Notes: a model not told the origin generated them from the letters alone. A stretch of 52,041 nt of DNA from Roseivivax isoporae LMG 25204 (GCF_000521865.1 NZ_JAME01000034.1:1-52041), one strand, 5' to 3'. Positions 1-8,868 are shown, numbered from the stretch's first letter. Made by a program: numbers and translations.

Positions 1-75
1 AAAACCGCATGAACAAGGGGTGATCGCCCCGGCGCCCGGCCCGTCACGGCCGGACGCCCGTGCACCGGGCGCGCG

Positions 76-83
76 TTAACCAT
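76..83 (+). promoter_or_regulatory. Candidate CtrA half-site TTAACCAT
   Basis: The octamer TTAACCAT lies 78 bp upstream of the small ORF at 161. It equals the half-site of the alphaproteobacterial cell-cycle regulator CtrA. No second TTAA at the classical 7-bp spacing is present, so this is only a half-site. The same octamer recurs at 35602-35609 ahead of the tad-like genes. Confidence 0.25.
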
Positions 84-160
84 CGCGCCCGAATCCGCTC
101 CGGGACCCCGCGCGCGACATGCTATCGTGAACGGGTCGATTCCAGCCATGGAGCCACGCG

Positions 161-487
161 ATGCAGATCACCCTGCCTGCGCATCCGGCTGCGCCGCTCG
201 TCACGGGTCATCCGATGGGTCTGCCCGCAAGTCCCGGCGCACCGGACCCGCGACGTGTCGCCTCCGCCGCGCCGAGCCAGAATGGCGATCACGCCCCCGG
301 CCGCCGCGCCGCGGCCGACGCGCACGCGGATCTCGAGCGCGCGCTCGAGAATCCGGACGACCATGTCGCCCCACCGTCGATCATGCAGCTGCGCATCGCC
401 GCGCTGCGCGACACCTCCCCGACGCCGCGCGCGGACCTCGCTACCTCGGCCGCGGAAGGGTACGGACAGGCGATCCGCTCCGACTGA
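161..487 (+). CDS. Small hypothetical protein (108 aa) upstream of accB
   Basis: No family is recognised. The ATG at 161 follows a purine-rich GGAGCC and opens a 108-residue frame. The first two thirds are rich in Pro, Ala and Asp and look disordered. The C-terminal third holds a short amphipathic stretch, [14 protein letters not shown], which resembles the end of small uncharacterised proteins I associate with this locus in Rhodobacteraceae. It has no signal peptide, membrane segment or cysteine. Several other frames are open here because of the high GC, so the case rests on start position and this C-terminal segment rather than on homology I can verify. Confidence 0.45.
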   Translation: MQITLPAHPAAPLVTGHPMGLPASPGAPDPRRVASAAPSQNGDHAPGRRAAADAHADLERALENPDDHVAPPSIMQLRIAALRDTSPTPRADLATSAAEGYGQAIRSD

Positions 488-590
488 GACGCGATGCGCC
501 CGACCGGCCGGGTCCGCGCCCCGCCCGGCCGGGCGCAGCCTCCCTTGTCATCCCCGCGCAAACGCGGCATGTCCGGTCTGGGCGCCGCGC

Positions 591-619
591 TTTTCATGCG
601 CCGGACCATCGCCTATAAG
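591..619 (+). promoter_or_regulatory. Possible promoter of accBC
   Basis: TTTTCA (591-596) and TATAAG (614-619) are separated by 17 bp in the 187-bp gap before accB, an arrangement compatible with a housekeeping sigma promoter. The -35 hexamer is a weak match. This is inference from sequence only. Confidence 0.3.
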
Positions 620-674
620 CCGCGAAACACGCGACACGCCCCGGAAGGAACGGGCCGACCTGGTCGAGGATGAC

Positions 675-1166
675 ATGGCAGACAAGACACACGATGGCGA
701 CGTGGCGTTCATTCGGGCGCTGGCCGAATTGCTGCGCGAGAACGACCTGACCGAACTGCAGGTCAAGCGCGAATACGCCGACAACGACAGCCTGAACGTC
801 CGTGTCAGCCGGATGCAGCCGCAGGCGGCCCAGCCGGTGTCGGTGTCGGTGCCGCAGGCGGCCCCGCAGGCCGCGTCCGGCCACGCGGCCCCGGCCGCCG
901 CGGCAGAGCCGAGCGACGATCCCGCGAGCCATCCGGGCGCGGTGACCTCGCCGATGGTCGGCACGGTCTACCTGCAGCCCGAACCGGGAGCCGGGGCGTT
1001 CATCAAGGTGGGCGCGCAGGTCGCCGAGGGCGACACGCTGCTGATCGTCGAGGCGATGAAGACCATGAACCACATCCCCGCCCCGCGCGCCGGGACGGTG
1101 ACGCGCATCCTCGTCGACGACGGGACGCCGGTGGAATACGGCGCCCCGCTCGTGATCCTCGAGTGA
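675..1166 (+). CDS. accB: Acetyl-CoA carboxylase biotin carboxyl carrier protein (163 aa)
   Basis: Carries the biotin that shuttles carboxyl groups in the first step of fatty acid synthesis (acetyl-CoA to malonyl-CoA). The N-terminal 45 residues form a helical segment, followed by a Pro/Ala/Gln-rich linker (about 49-87) typical of AccB, and a C-terminal biotinyl domain (about 88-163). The biotinylation motif EAMKTMN is present with Lys129 as the acceptor. The frame is open far upstream, but the ATG at 675 gives the usual AccB length and N-terminus. accC begins 4 bp after the stop, so the two form an operon. No sign of damage. Confidence 0.97.
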   Translation: MADKTHDGDVAFIRALAELLRENDLTELQVKREYADNDSLNVRVSRMQPQAAQPVSVSVPQAAPQAASGHAAPAAAAEPSDDPASHPGAVTSPMVGTVYLQPEPGAGAFIKVGAQVAEGDTLLIVEAMKTMNHIPAPRAGTVTRILVDDGTPVEYGAPLVILE

Positions 1167-1170
1167 GGCC

Positions 1171-2523
1171 ATGTTCGACAAGCTCCTGATCGCCAACCGG
1201 GGCGAGATCGCCCTCCGCGTCATCCGCGCCTGCCGCGAGATGGGCATCGCCTCCGTCGCGGTGCACTCGACCGCCGACGCCGACGCCATGCACGTGCGCA
1301 TGGCCGACGAGACCATCTGCATCGGCCCCGCCTCGTCGGCGCAGTCCTACCTGTCGATCCCGGCCATCATCTCGGCCTGCGAGGTGACGGGCGCGCAGGC
1401 GATCCACCCGGGCTACGGCTTCCTGTCCGAGAATGCGCGCTTCGTGCAGATCGTCGAGGATCACGGCCTGACCTTCATCGGCCCCTCCGCGGAGCATATC
1501 CGCGTCATGGGCGACAAGATCACCGCCAAGGAGACGATGAAGGCGCTGGGCGTGCCCTGCGTTCCAGGCTCCGAGGGCGGAGTACCCGACGTCGAGACCG
1601 CCAGGACGCTTGCGGGCGAGATGGGCTACCCGGTCATCGTCAAGGCCACCGCCGGCGGCGGCGGGCGCGGCATGAAGGTCGCGCACAGCGAGGACGCGCT
1701 CGAGCGCGCCTTCCAGACCGCGCGGTCAGAGGCCAAGGCGGCCTTCGGCAACGACGAGGTCTACATCGAGAAGTACCTCACGACCCCGCGCCACATCGAG
1801 ATCCAGATCTTCGGCGACGGCAAGGGCGGCGCGGTGCATCTCGGGGAACGCGACTGCTCGCTGCAGCGCCGGCACCAGAAGGTGCTGGAAGAGGCGCCGG
1901 GCCCGGCGATCAACGCCGAGGAACGCGCGCGGATCGGCAAGATCTGCGCCGACGCGGTGGCCGAGATCGGCTATTCCGGCGCGGGCACGATCGAGTTCCT
2001 CTACGAGGACGGCGCGTTCTACTTCATCGAGATGAACACGCGCCTGCAGGTCGAGCACCCGGTGACCGAGGCGATCTTCGGCGTCGACCTCGTGCGAGAA
2101 CAGATCCGCGTGGCGGCAGGCCTGCCCATGTCGTTCGGCCAGGACGACCTCAGGATCAACGGCCACGCCATCGAGGCGCGGATCAACGCCGAGAAGCTGC
2201 CGAGCTTCGCGCCCTCCCCGGGCCGGATCACGCAGTACCACGCGCCGGGCGGGCTCGGTGTCCGGATCGACAGCGCGCTCTACGACGGCTACCGGATCCC
2301 GCCCTATTACGACAGCCTGATCGGCAAGCTGATCGTGCACGGCCGCGACCGCGAGGAAGCGCTCGCGCGCATGAACCGCGCGCTGGGCGAGCTGATCGTG
2401 GACGGCGTGGACACGACGATCCCGCTCTTCCGCGCGCTGCTCGAGGAGCCCGACATCCGCGCGGGCGCCTACAACATCCACTGGCTCGAACACTGGCTGT
2501 CACGGGCGCTCGAGGCGGACTAG
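1171..2523 (+). CDS. accC: Acetyl-CoA carboxylase, biotin carboxylase subunit (450 aa)
   Basis: ATP-dependent carboxylation of the biotin on AccB using bicarbonate. It starts with the typical [19 protein letters not shown] segment. The ATP-grasp glycine-rich loop GGGGRG is at 162-167, and the catalytic segment with [14 protein letters not shown] is near residue 290. The C-terminal biotin carboxylase domain is complete, and 450 residues is the normal length. It lies 4 bp after accB and 2 bp before aat, so all three are probably co-transcribed. Confidence 0.98.
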   Translation: MFDKLLIANRGEIALRVIRACREMGIASVAVHSTADADAMHVRMADETICIGPASSAQSYLSIPAIISACEVTGAQAIHPGYGFLSENARFVQIVEDHGLTFIGPSAEHIRVMGDKITAKETMKALGVPCVPGSEGGVPDVETARTLAGEMGYPVIVKATAGGGGRGMKVAHSEDALERAFQTARSEAKAAFGNDEVYIEKYLTTPRHIEIQIFGDGKGGAVHLGERDCSLQRRHQKVLEEAPGPAINAEERARIGKICADAVAEIGYSGAGTIEFLYEDGAFYFIEMNTRLQVEHPVTEAIFGVDLVREQIRVAAGLPMSFGQDDLRINGHAIEARINAEKLPSFAPSPGRITQYHAPGGLGVRIDSALYDGYRIPPYYDSLIGKLIVHGRDREEALARMNRALGELIVDGVDTTIPLFRALLEEPDIRAGAYNIHWLEHWLSRALEAD

Positions 2524-2525
2524 GC

Positions 2526-3161
2526 GTGAGCGTCTCGCCCGAGCTTCTCCTGCAGGCCTATCGGGTGGGCGTCTTTCCCATGGCGGAACACCGCGACGAC
2601 CCGGAGATCTTCTGGGTCGACCCGCGGTTCCGCGGCATCATCCCGCTCGACGGATTCCACGTGTCGCGGAGCCTTGCCCGCCGGCTCAGGCGCGACGATT
2701 ACCGCGTGACGCTGGACCGCGCCTTCCACGCGGTGATGCTGGGCTGTGCCGACCGCGCTGAGACCTGGATCAACGACGAGATCCTCGCGCTCTATGCCGC
2801 GCTGCACGAGTCGGGCGATGCCCATTCGCTGGAGGTCTGGCGCGGCGAGGATCTGGTGGGCGGCGTGTACGGCGTCGCGCTCGGCGCGGCCTTCTGCGGC
2901 GAGAGCATGTTCTCGCGCATGCGCGACGCGTCGAAGATCGCGCTCGCCTGGCTTGTGCACCACCTGCGCGATACGGGCTTCACGCTTTTCGACACGCAGT
3001 TCCTGACCCCGCACCTGGCCTCGCTCGGCGGGGTCGAGATCCCGCGGTCGGAATACCAGGCGCTGCTGCGGCGGGCGCTCGGGCAGCAGGCGCGCTTTGG
3101 TGCGACGCCCCTGCCCGCACACGGTCACGAGGTCGTGCAGCGCAGCACCCACACGTCGTAG
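2526..3161 (+). CDS. aat: Leucyl/phenylalanyl-tRNA-protein transferase (211 aa)
   Basis: N-end rule enzyme that adds Leu or Phe from aminoacyl-tRNA to proteins with N-terminal Arg or Lys, marking them for ClpS/ClpAP. Family landmarks are the N-terminal YRVGVFPMAE, the IFWVDPRFRGIIPL segment, and the GGVYGVALGAAFCGESMFS core. The start is GTG at 2526, 2 bp after the accC stop. The 3' end overlaps the convergent DUF2155 gene by 37 bp, so the last residues (VVQRSTHTS) are encoded opposite the end of that gene. Confidence 0.96.
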   Translation: MSVSPELLLQAYRVGVFPMAEHRDDPEIFWVDPRFRGIIPLDGFHVSRSLARRLRRDDYRVTLDRAFHAVMLGCADRAETWINDEILALYAALHESGDAHSLEVWRGEDLVGGVYGVALGAAFCGESMFSRMRDASKIALAWLVHHLRDTGFTLFDTQFLTPHLASLGGVEIPRSEYQALLRRALGQQARFGATPLPAHGHEVVQRSTHTS

Positions 3162-3517
3162 CGCGGGTGGTCCATGGGGTTGAGGGCGGGCGCCGTGGCG
3201 ATCATCCAGCCGCGAAAGACGGGGTCCGCCACGCCGGTCTCGCGCACCGTGAGGAAGGCGTAGGCGTCGCCGGCCGGGTCGTCCTGCGGATAGCGGCATT
3301 CGTTCACGGCAACCTCGATCCGGCCCACGCGCTCGGACCCGCGGGCGGGCACGCTCAGGTCGGTCACCCGGCCGGTGAGCTTGTCGAGGGCGCGCAGTTC
3401 GGCGCCAGCGCCGTTCGCCGTCGCTTCCTGCGAGGCGGCGGGGCCTGCGGCGCAGGAAAGGCAGAGCGCGAGGACCGCGCCGGCCCGTGCGGTCACGGGG
3501 CTCACTCGGGGCTCCAT
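3125..3517 (-). CDS. DUF2155 domain-containing secreted protein (130 aa)
   Basis: DUF2155 proteins are small exported proteins of alphaproteobacteria with no established function, usually found beside the NDUFA12-type gene as here. The N-terminus has a signal peptide (hydrophobic [19 protein letters not shown], probable cleavage near residue 29). The mature part shows [17 protein letters not shown] and [27 protein letters not shown], diagnostic of the family. Two cysteines (in NECRYP and VLRC) could form a disulfide. The ATG overlaps the end of the upstream gene by 16 bp. The 3' end overlaps aat by 37 bp in convergent orientation. Confidence 0.9.
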   Translation of the reverse strand: MEPRVSPVTARAGAVLALCLSCAAGPAASQEATANGAGAELRALDKLTGRVTDLSVPARGSERVGRIEVAVNECRYPQDDPAGDAYAFLTVRETGVADPVFRGWMIATAPALNPMDHPRYDVWVLRCTTS

Positions 3518-3885
3518 GCCTCGTAGTCGCTGCGCTCGGCGGGCTTCGACTGGCGGATCGAGCCTTTCGGCGCATAGGCGAGCGCGGTGCCCGTCAGGTT
3601 CTCGATGTGCGGCTTTTCCCATGCGCGGTGCCGCAGCGGGCGCTCGGTCGGGGGCTCCTTCCAGGTGTGGTGCAACCAGCCGTGCCAGTCCGCGTCCACG
3701 CGCGACGCCTCGGCCTCGCCGTTGAAGATCACCCAGCGCCGCTTGCCGTCCTTCGTCTGGTAGAAGGTGTTGCCCTGCGCGTCTTCGCCCACCTTCTGGC
3801 CGTTGCGCCAGGTGTGGATCATCGTGTTCAGCGTACCGCCGTTCCACCAGGTCACGGCTTGCAGGACGCGGTTGAGGATGCCCAT
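3502..3885 (-). CDS. NADH:ubiquinone oxidoreductase NDUFA12-family subunit (127 aa)
   Basis: Homologue of the mitochondrial complex I accessory subunit NDUFA12 (B17.2), found in alphaproteobacteria as a supernumerary complex I subunit. Visible family features are the N-terminal [17 protein letters not shown], the core [25 protein letters not shown], and [17 protein letters not shown]. The protein is soluble, with no signal peptide. The ATG at 3885 gives the usual length. The nuo operon itself is not in this window. It overlaps the DUF2155 gene by 16 bp, suggesting co-translation. Confidence 0.93.
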   Translation of the reverse strand: MGILNRVLQAVTWWNGGTLNTMIHTWRNGQKVGEDAQGNTFYQTKDGKRRWVIFNGEAEASRVDADWHGWLHHTWKEPPTERPLRHRAWEKPHIENLTGTALAYAPKGSIRQSKPAERSDYEAWSPE

Positions 3886-3958
3886 GGACGACTCCTGTCT
3901 CGGTTGGACCCGTGTATGCCGCAGAGCGGCGGACGCGTCCAGTGCGCGCCCCGCCCTG

Positions 3959-5089
3959 TCACGCCGCCGCGATGGCAGGGCGCACCGCATCGATCCCCGG
4001 CGCGATCCGGATGGCGGTGTCGAGCCGCAGCGGGTGGTCGCGCCCGATCAGCGTGGCGGGCCGCGTCGTCGCCGCGCGCAGCGCCTCGGCGAGCGGCAGG
4101 CCCGCCTGCCCGACGCAGGTCCGGATCGCGGTCGTGAGGTCGAGGTCGGCGCCCGCGAGCGTGCCGTCGGCAAGGGTCAGCCGCCCGTCCGCGCGCGTGA
4201 TCGGCCGGCCGTTCAGGGTGAACGCGGCGAGGTCGGTGCCGGCGGGCGCCATGGCGTCGCTCACCAAGAAGATGCCGCCCGGGCCCGTCTTCGCGTCCCA
4301 CGCCGCGCGCAGGGTCGCGGGGTGGACGTGGATGCCGTCGGCGATCAGCCCCGCCGACAGCGCGCCCGATGCGAGCGCCGCGCCGACAAGGCCCGGCGCG
4401 CGGTTGCCGAGCTGGCTCATCGCGTTGAAGAGGTGCGTGACGGCGCGCGCCCCGGCCGCCGCGTGGGCCATGCAGGTTTCGTACGCCGCGTCGCTGTGCC
4501 CGAGCGAGACGACAACGCCGGCCCCGGCCAGCGTCGCCACCTGCGCGGGTGTCACGGATTCGGGGGCCACCGTCACCAGGAGCGCCGGCAGCCGCCCCGC
4601 CGCGTCGCAGAGCGCCGCGAGGTCGTCCCCGGTCATGGGCCGGATCAGGGCGGGATCGTGCGCGCCCTTGCGCGCCACCGACAGATGCGGCCCCTCGAGA
4701 TGCAGCCCGGCGATGCCCGGCACGCCCTCATCCACCGCGCGGACGGCGGCGGCGATCGCCGCGCGCGTGATCTCGGGCGTGTCGGTGATGAGCGTCGGCA
4801 GGATCCCCGCGACCCCGAGCCCGCGATGGGCCTCGGCGATACGCCGCAGCGTCGCGGGTTCGGGCGCGTCGTTGAACATCACGCCGCCGCCGCCGTTCAC
4901 CTGCAGGTCGATGTAGCCGGGCGACAGGATGTCGCCGCCGAGATCCAGCGCCACGCCCTCGTCCGGCAGGTCCGCTTCGGGCGCGAGCGCGGCGAGGCGG
5001 CCGTGCTCGAACCGCGCGGCCACCCCGTCCCTCAGGTCGGTGCCATCGAAGATGCGGCCGTTCCGCGCGGTCAGCAGGTCGGGGATCAT
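3959..5089 (-). CDS. nagA: N-acetylglucosamine-6-phosphate deacetylase (376 aa)
   Basis: Converts GlcNAc-6-P to GlcN-6-P and acetate in amino-sugar catabolism and cell-wall recycling. It is an amidohydrolase-fold protein with [12 protein letters not shown] (59-70), metal-ligand Glu132 in HLEGPHL, GHSDA (His198), THLFNAM (His219) and the catalytic Asp278 in SDAMAPAGT. Length is normal. Its ATG overlaps the TGA of the upstream SIS gene (ATGA, 5086-5089), so translation is probably coupled. It is the last gene of the minus-strand set kinase-regulator-SIS-nagA. Confidence 0.96.
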   Translation of the reverse strand: MIPDLLTARNGRIFDGTDLRDGVAARFEHGRLAALAPEADLPDEGVALDLGGDILSPGYIDLQVNGGGGVMFNDAPEPATLRRIAEAHRGLGVAGILPTLITDTPEITRAAIAAAVRAVDEGVPGIAGLHLEGPHLSVARKGAHDPALIRPMTGDDLAALCDAAGRLPALLVTVAPESVTPAQVATLAGAGVVVSLGHSDAAYETCMAHAAAGARAVTHLFNAMSQLGNRAPGLVGAALASGALSAGLIADGIHVHPATLRAAWDAKTGPGGIFLVSDAMAPAGTDLAAFTLNGRPITRADGRLTLADGTLAGADLDLTTAIRTCVGQAGLPLAEALRAATTRPATLIGRDHPLRLDTAIRIAPGIDAVRPAIAAA

Positions 5090-6114
5090 ACCGTCTCCGT
5101 CACCTTGTTGAGGTGGCGCGGCGTGTCGGGATCGATGCCGCGGCGGACCGCGACCGCCTCGACCATGCCGTAGAACGACACGATGACGGCGATCGGGTCG
5201 GTCAGCCAGTGGTCGGTGCGCACATGCGGCAGGCTCTGCGCCTGCACCACGCGGTCCGTCGTCGCGAAGACCCGCGCGCCCTTGGCCGCGAGCGCGTCGG
5301 CGGTGCCCGCGGCGCTGTCCTCGGCGGCGTCGGCGGCGGCGAAGACGATCACCGGGAAATCCCGCTCGACGATCGAGACCGGACCGTGCAGCACCTCGGC
5401 CGAGGAATAGCTTTCGGCGTGGATCAGGCACGTCTCCTTGAACTTGAGCGCCGCCTCGTTCGACATGGCCCAGGACGGCCCGCGCCCGAGGGTGAAGAGC
5501 GACCGCCCGTCGATCGCATCCGCCGCGGCCTGCCAGTCGCTGCGCGTCGCGGCCTCGAGATGTGCGGGCAGCGCGCGGATCGCGGCGACCAGATCCGCAT
5601 CGCCCTTCATCTCGGCGAGGAACCAGAGGCCCGCCACCAGCGAGGTGACGAAGGTCTTGGTCGCCGCGACGCTGAGCTCGGGCCCCGCGTGGATCGGCAG
5701 CGTCGCCCCCGCGACGCGCGCCAGCCGCGAGGCGGGATCGTTGGTGATGGCGATGGTCAGCGCCCCCGAGGCCGCGAGCCCCTCGGTCATGCGCACGATG
5801 TCAGGGCTCTGCCCCGATTGCGACACCGCGAGGCAGAGCGCGCCGCGCGCCTCGAGATCGACCCCGTAGATCGACGCGACCGAGGGGCCGACCGACGCCA
5901 TCGGGCGGCGCAGGATGAGCTCGCTCGCGTATTTGAGGTAGCTGCAGGCATGGTCGGACGACCCGCGCGCCACCGACATCAGGAACCGGGGATCGGCCTC
6001 GCGCGCGGCCGAGGCGGCGGCCGCGACGGCCGGGCCGCCCTCGGTCAGCAGGCGGTCGACGGCGGCGGGGATCTCGAGGATCTCCTGCCGCATCCTTGTA
6101 GGCTCGGTCGGCAT
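5086..6114 (-). CDS. Double-SIS-domain sugar-phosphate deaminase/isomerase, NagB-II type (342 aa)
   Basis: Related to the isomerase half of GlmS and likely to deaminate GlcN-6-P to fructose-6-P, replacing classical NagB. First SIS domain: SVARGSSDHACSYLKYASE, AVSQSGQSPDIVRM and SVAATKTFVTSL. Second: TLGRGPSWAMSNEAALKFKETCLIHAESYSSAEVLHGP. There is no N-terminal glutaminase domain, so it is not GlmS itself. The ATG at 6114 has AAAGGA upstream and is preferred over an in-frame ATG 54 bp earlier. The neighbours nagA and the kinase complete a GlcNAc to fructose-6-P route. AgaS-like specificity cannot be excluded. Confidence 0.9.
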   Translation of the reverse strand: MPTEPTRMRQEILEIPAAVDRLLTEGGPAVAAAASAAREADPRFLMSVARGSSDHACSYLKYASELILRRPMASVGPSVASIYGVDLEARGALCLAVSQSGQSPDIVRMTEGLAASGALTIAITNDPASRLARVAGATLPIHAGPELSVAATKTFVTSLVAGLWFLAEMKGDADLVAAIRALPAHLEAATRSDWQAAADAIDGRSLFTLGRGPSWAMSNEAALKFKETCLIHAESYSSAEVLHGPVSIVERDFPVIVFAAADAAEDSAAGTADALAAKGARVFATTDRVVQAQSLPHVRTDHWLTDPIAVIVSFYGMVEAVAVRRGIDPDTPRHLNKVTETV

Positions 6115-6133
6115 CGGGGCGGTCCTTTCGGGG

Positions 6134-6883
6134 TCAGAGACGCAGTTCGGCGACGAAGTCGTAGGCATCGCCGCGGTAGAGCGAGCGGGTCAGTTCGGCC
6201 ACGCGGCCGGAGGGCAGGAACGAGGTGCGCTCGATCCGGAGACCCGCCGCGCCTTCGGCCACGCCGAGAAGGTCGGCCTCGGGCGCAGCGACGTTGATGG
6301 CCGAGATCTTCTGGATCGCGCGCACGGGACGGTGCCCGGCGCGGTCGAGCACGGCGTAGAGCGAGGTCACGACCTCGATCGGGTTCGGCAGGATGTCGAG
6401 CGGCAGGGTGGCGCGTTCGAGCGCCATGGGCCGCCCGCCCGCCTCGCGCAGGCGGTGGATGCGGGCGACCTGGTCGCCATCGGCGAGCCCCAGGGCGGCC
6501 ACCTCCTCCGGCGCCGCGAGGAACACGCCGCGTTCGAGCCAGCGCGACGTGGTTTCCATCCCGCGGCTCGCCATGTCCTCGGTGAACGAGGTCAGCCGCG
6601 ACAGCGACTGCTCGACCCGCGTGACCGGGTCGCGCACGAAGGATCCCGAGCCCTGCCGCTGCTCCACCAGCCCGTCGCGGACGAGTTCCTGGATGGCGCG
6701 GCGCACCGTGACCCGCGAGAGGTCGGTGATTTCGGCGATCTCGCGTTCGGGCGGCAGCGAGGATTCGGGCGGCAGCAGGCCTGCCGCGATGCCTTCCTCG
6801 AGCCGGCGGCGCAGCTGCACGTAGCGCGGGCCGCCCCCCTCGCCGAGCCAGCCCTCGGGGCGCAGGAAGTCAGTCACGCTCAT
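6134..6883 (-). CDS. GntR-family regulator with UTRA domain, NagR-like (249 aa)
   Basis: DNA-binding regulator, most likely a repressor of this amino-sugar locus responding to a sugar phosphate. The N-terminal winged helix (about 20-85) contains PPEREIAEITDLSRVTVRRA and LVRDGLVEQRQGSGSFV. The C-terminal UTRA ligand-binding domain (about 100-245) contains MALERATLP and AELTRSLYRGDAYDFV. The gene overlaps the kinase by 14 bp and sits 19 bp before the SIS gene, so it is auto-regulated if the operator at 7760-7777 is its site. Its ligand is inferred from neighbours only. Confidence 0.93.
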   Translation of the reverse strand: MSVTDFLRPEGWLGEGGGPRYVQLRRRLEEGIAAGLLPPESSLPPEREIAEITDLSRVTVRRAIQELVRDGLVEQRQGSGSFVRDPVTRVEQSLSRLTSFTEDMASRGMETTSRWLERGVFLAAPEEVAALGLADGDQVARIHRLREAGGRPMALERATLPLDILPNPIEVVTSLYAVLDRAGHRPVRAIQKISAINVAAPEADLLGVAEGAAGLRIERTSFLPSGRVAELTRSLYRGDAYDFVAELRL

Positions 6884-7757
6884 GGGCGATCTCCCGGGCG
6901 AAGTCGCGCGCGAGGGACAGCGCGCCGTCGAGCGGCTGGCCCTCCGGCGGCACGATGGCGGCCTCCATGTCGGCCGGCAGGAACGGCGCGAAATGGGGCC
7001 CGATGCCGCCGGTCAGGCAGAGCGCACGGCCGGGCGTCCACCCGAGCGTGGCAAGCGTCTCGGCGACGTGCCGGGCGCCCGCCTGCATGACGGCGCGGGC
7101 GAGCGCGTCGCCCTGCCCCGCGCGGTCGGTGACGCGGGGCGCGAGCGCGCCGAAGGCGGCAGGCGTCGCGGTGGCCGCGAAGGCCACGATGCCGGCGGTG
7201 CCGCCGAACTCCGACAGGAGCGCATCGGAGAGCGGCGACGGCGCGGCCAGCCCGTCGGCGCGGTCGAGCGCCCCGGCGAGCGCGCGCCGGCCGATCCACT
7301 GCGCCGACGCCTCGTCGCCGAGCACCGAGCCCCAGCCGCCGACGATGCGCATGCCGCCCCCCGCCTGCAGGGCAAAGAACGAGCCGGTGCCGCAATGGGC
7401 AAGCGCGCCGTCGCGCCGCCCGAGCACGCCGCGCAGCGCCGCGGGGCGGTCGTCGTCGATGCGCGCGTGAACGAGCGGCAGCGCGGCGCGCAGCGCCTCG
7501 GCGATGGCGGGCCCGGTGACGCCCGCAAGCCCGACGAAGGCCGGCAGCCGCACCAGGTCGTCCACGGCCCATCCGGCCGCCTGGCCGAGCGCGGCCAGTC
7601 CTTCCGCCACCTGCCGTACCGTGCCCGCGAGGTCGGTCGAGGCATTGGCAGACCCGGTCTCGACCACGTGGCGCCCGCGCCCGTCGTCGAGCGCCACCCG
7701 GCAGCGCGTGCCGCCGCCGTCGATGCCGATCACCGGGATATGTCGCGAGTCATCCAT
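6870..7757 (-). CDS. BadF/BadG/BcrA/BcrD-type N-acetylglucosamine kinase-like ATPase (295 aa)
   Basis: Sugar kinase of the ASKHA fold, probably phosphorylating internalised GlcNAc or MurNAc. Phosphate-1 motif IGIDGGGTRCRVAL is near the N-terminus, followed by GTGSFFALQ, the family signature GGWGSVLGDEASAQWIGRRAL and a late CLTGGIG. It is the first gene of the minus-strand operon. The ATG at 7757 directly follows the regulatory element, whose AAAGG also serves as ribosome-binding site. An upstream in-frame ATG 81 bp earlier would place the element inside the gene and is rejected. Substrate choice between GlcNAc and MurNAc is open, since MurQ needs MurNAc-6-P. Confidence 0.9.
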   Translation of the reverse strand: MDDSRHIPVIGIDGGGTRCRVALDDGRGRHVVETGSANASTDLAGTVRQVAEGLAALGQAAGWAVDDLVRLPAFVGLAGVTGPAIAEALRAALPLVHARIDDDRPAALRGVLGRRDGALAHCGTGSFFALQAGGGMRIVGGWGSVLGDEASAQWIGRRALAGALDRADGLAAPSPLSDALLSEFGGTAGIVAFAATATPAAFGALAPRVTDRAGQGDALARAVMQAGARHVAETLATLGWTPGRALCLTGGIGPHFAPFLPADMEAAIVPPEGQPLDGALSLARDFAREIAHERD

Positions 7758-7759
7758 GA

Positions 7760-7777
7760 CAATACCTTTACAATACC
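7760..7777 (-). promoter_or_regulatory. Tandem operator element before the kinase-regulator-nagA operon
   Basis: Read on the minus strand this is GGTATTGTAAAGGTATTG, two copies of GGTATTG at 11-bp spacing, ending 3 bases before the kinase ATG. It matches 15 of 18 bases of the element at 7905-7922 on the other strand. A protein bound here would cover the ribosome-binding region and block transcription. The GntR regulator at 6134-6883 is the obvious candidate; that link is inference. Confidence 0.55.
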
Positions 7778-7904
7778 TCTTGTCACTCAGGAAGCACAAA
7801 AACAGACCAAATGGATGGAATCTCCGCCATTGGTCCACATGACCCTCGAAATTCTGCGGGTTCTGAGCGAAACACGCCGCGGAGAAACTTCAGGATGGAC
7901 AAAT

Positions 7905-7922
7905 GGTATCTAAAAGGTATTG
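7905..7922 (+). promoter_or_regulatory. Tandem operator element before murQ and the ABC operon
   Basis: GGTATCTAAAAGGTATTG, again two GGTAT units 11 bp apart, ending 25 bp before the murQ start. It mirrors the element at 7760-7777 across the divergent intergenic region. The A/T-rich composition stands out from the surrounding sequence. Confidence 0.55.
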
Positions 7923-7947
7923 TGGCTGAAAGCAGAGGGGGAATCAC

Positions 7948-8832
7948 GTGGACAGGACGACGGAACGGCTGCACCCGGACGCCGCGAATCTCGACCGCCG
8001 GCCGCCCCGCGAGGCGGCGGCGCTCCTGGCCGAGGGGCAGATCGCCGCCGCGACGGCGCTGCGCGGCGCGCTCGACGCCTTCCCGCCGGCCGCCGCCGCC
8101 ATGGCCGCGACGATCCGCGCGGGCGGCGTCCTGCACTACGTGGCGGCCGGATCGTCCGGGCTGATGGCCGCGGCCGACGCGCAGGAACTGGGCGGCACGT
8201 TCTCGATCCCCGCCGCGCAGCTGCGCATCCACATGGCGGGCGGACTGCCCCGGGGCGTCGAGATGCCGGGCGGCACCGAGGACGACACCGGGGGGCTCGC
8301 CGACGCGCTCGCCACGCTCGGCCCAGAGGACACCGTGATCGCCGTGTCGGCCAGCGGGACCACGCCCTACACGCTCGCCGCCGCCGACATCGCCCGCGCC
8401 CGCGGCGCCACGATCATCGCCATCGCCAACAACCCGGGCGCACCGCTCCTCGCCGGCGCGGACCACGCGATCCTGCTCGAGACGCCGCCCGAGGTCCTGT
8501 CGGGATCGACCCGCATGGGCGCGGGCACGGCGCAGAAGATCGCCCTCAACATGCTGTCCACGCTGATGGCGCTCGATCTCGGTCACGTGCACGACGGCAT
8601 GATGGTCAACCTGCGCGCCGACAACACCAAGCTGCGCGCCCGCGCCGCCGGCATCGTGGCACGCGTGGCCGCGGTGGACGAGGCCGCCGCGCGCCGCGCG
8701 CTCGAGGCCACCCGCGGCGAGGTGAAGGCCGCGGTGCTCGTCGCCGCGCGGGGACTGGCCCCGGCCGAGGCGCGCGCGGCACTCGACGCGGCGGACGGAC
8801 ACCTGCGCGCGGCGCTCGCGCGCCCCCGCTGA
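7948..8832 (+). CDS. murQ: N-acetylmuramic acid 6-phosphate etherase (294 aa)
   Basis: Cleaves the lactyl ether of MurNAc-6-P to give GlcNAc-6-P and lactate, feeding NagA. SIS-fold signature VAAGSSGLMAAADAQELGGTF carries the catalytic Glu80, with the second Glu111 in GGTEDDTGG. The segments STRMGAGTAQKIALNMLST and GHVHDGMMVNLRADNTKLRARA are diagnostic of MurQ. Length is close to the E. coli enzyme (298). The start is GTG at 7948 with AGAGGGGG upstream. First gene of the plus-strand operon, divergent from the kinase. No anmK or PTS murP is visible, so MurNAc would enter by the ABC transporter and be phosphorylated by the neighbouring kinase. Confidence 0.96.
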   Translation: MDRTTERLHPDAANLDRRPPREAAALLAEGQIAAATALRGALDAFPPAAAAMAATIRAGGVLHYVAAGSSGLMAAADAQELGGTFSIPAAQLRIHMAGGLPRGVEMPGGTEDDTGGLADALATLGPEDTVIAVSASGTTPYTLAAADIARARGATIIAIANNPGAPLLAGADHAILLETPPEVLSGSTRMGAGTAQKIALNMLSTLMALDLGHVHDGMMVNLRADNTKLRARAAGIVARVAAVDEAAARRALEATRGEVKAAVLVAARGLAPAEARAALDAADGHLRAALARPR

Positions 8833-8868
8833 CCACACGACGACAACCACCAAAGGGGAGGAAACCCG

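Noticed and set aside
127-618. 163-codon plus-strand frame overlapping the small ORF at 161
   Set aside because: Extremely Arg/Pro-rich with no protein-like segments; the 161-487 frame is more plausible.
5086-6114. Assignment as GlmS
   Set aside because: No N-terminal glutaminase domain with catalytic Cys; it contains only the two SIS domains.
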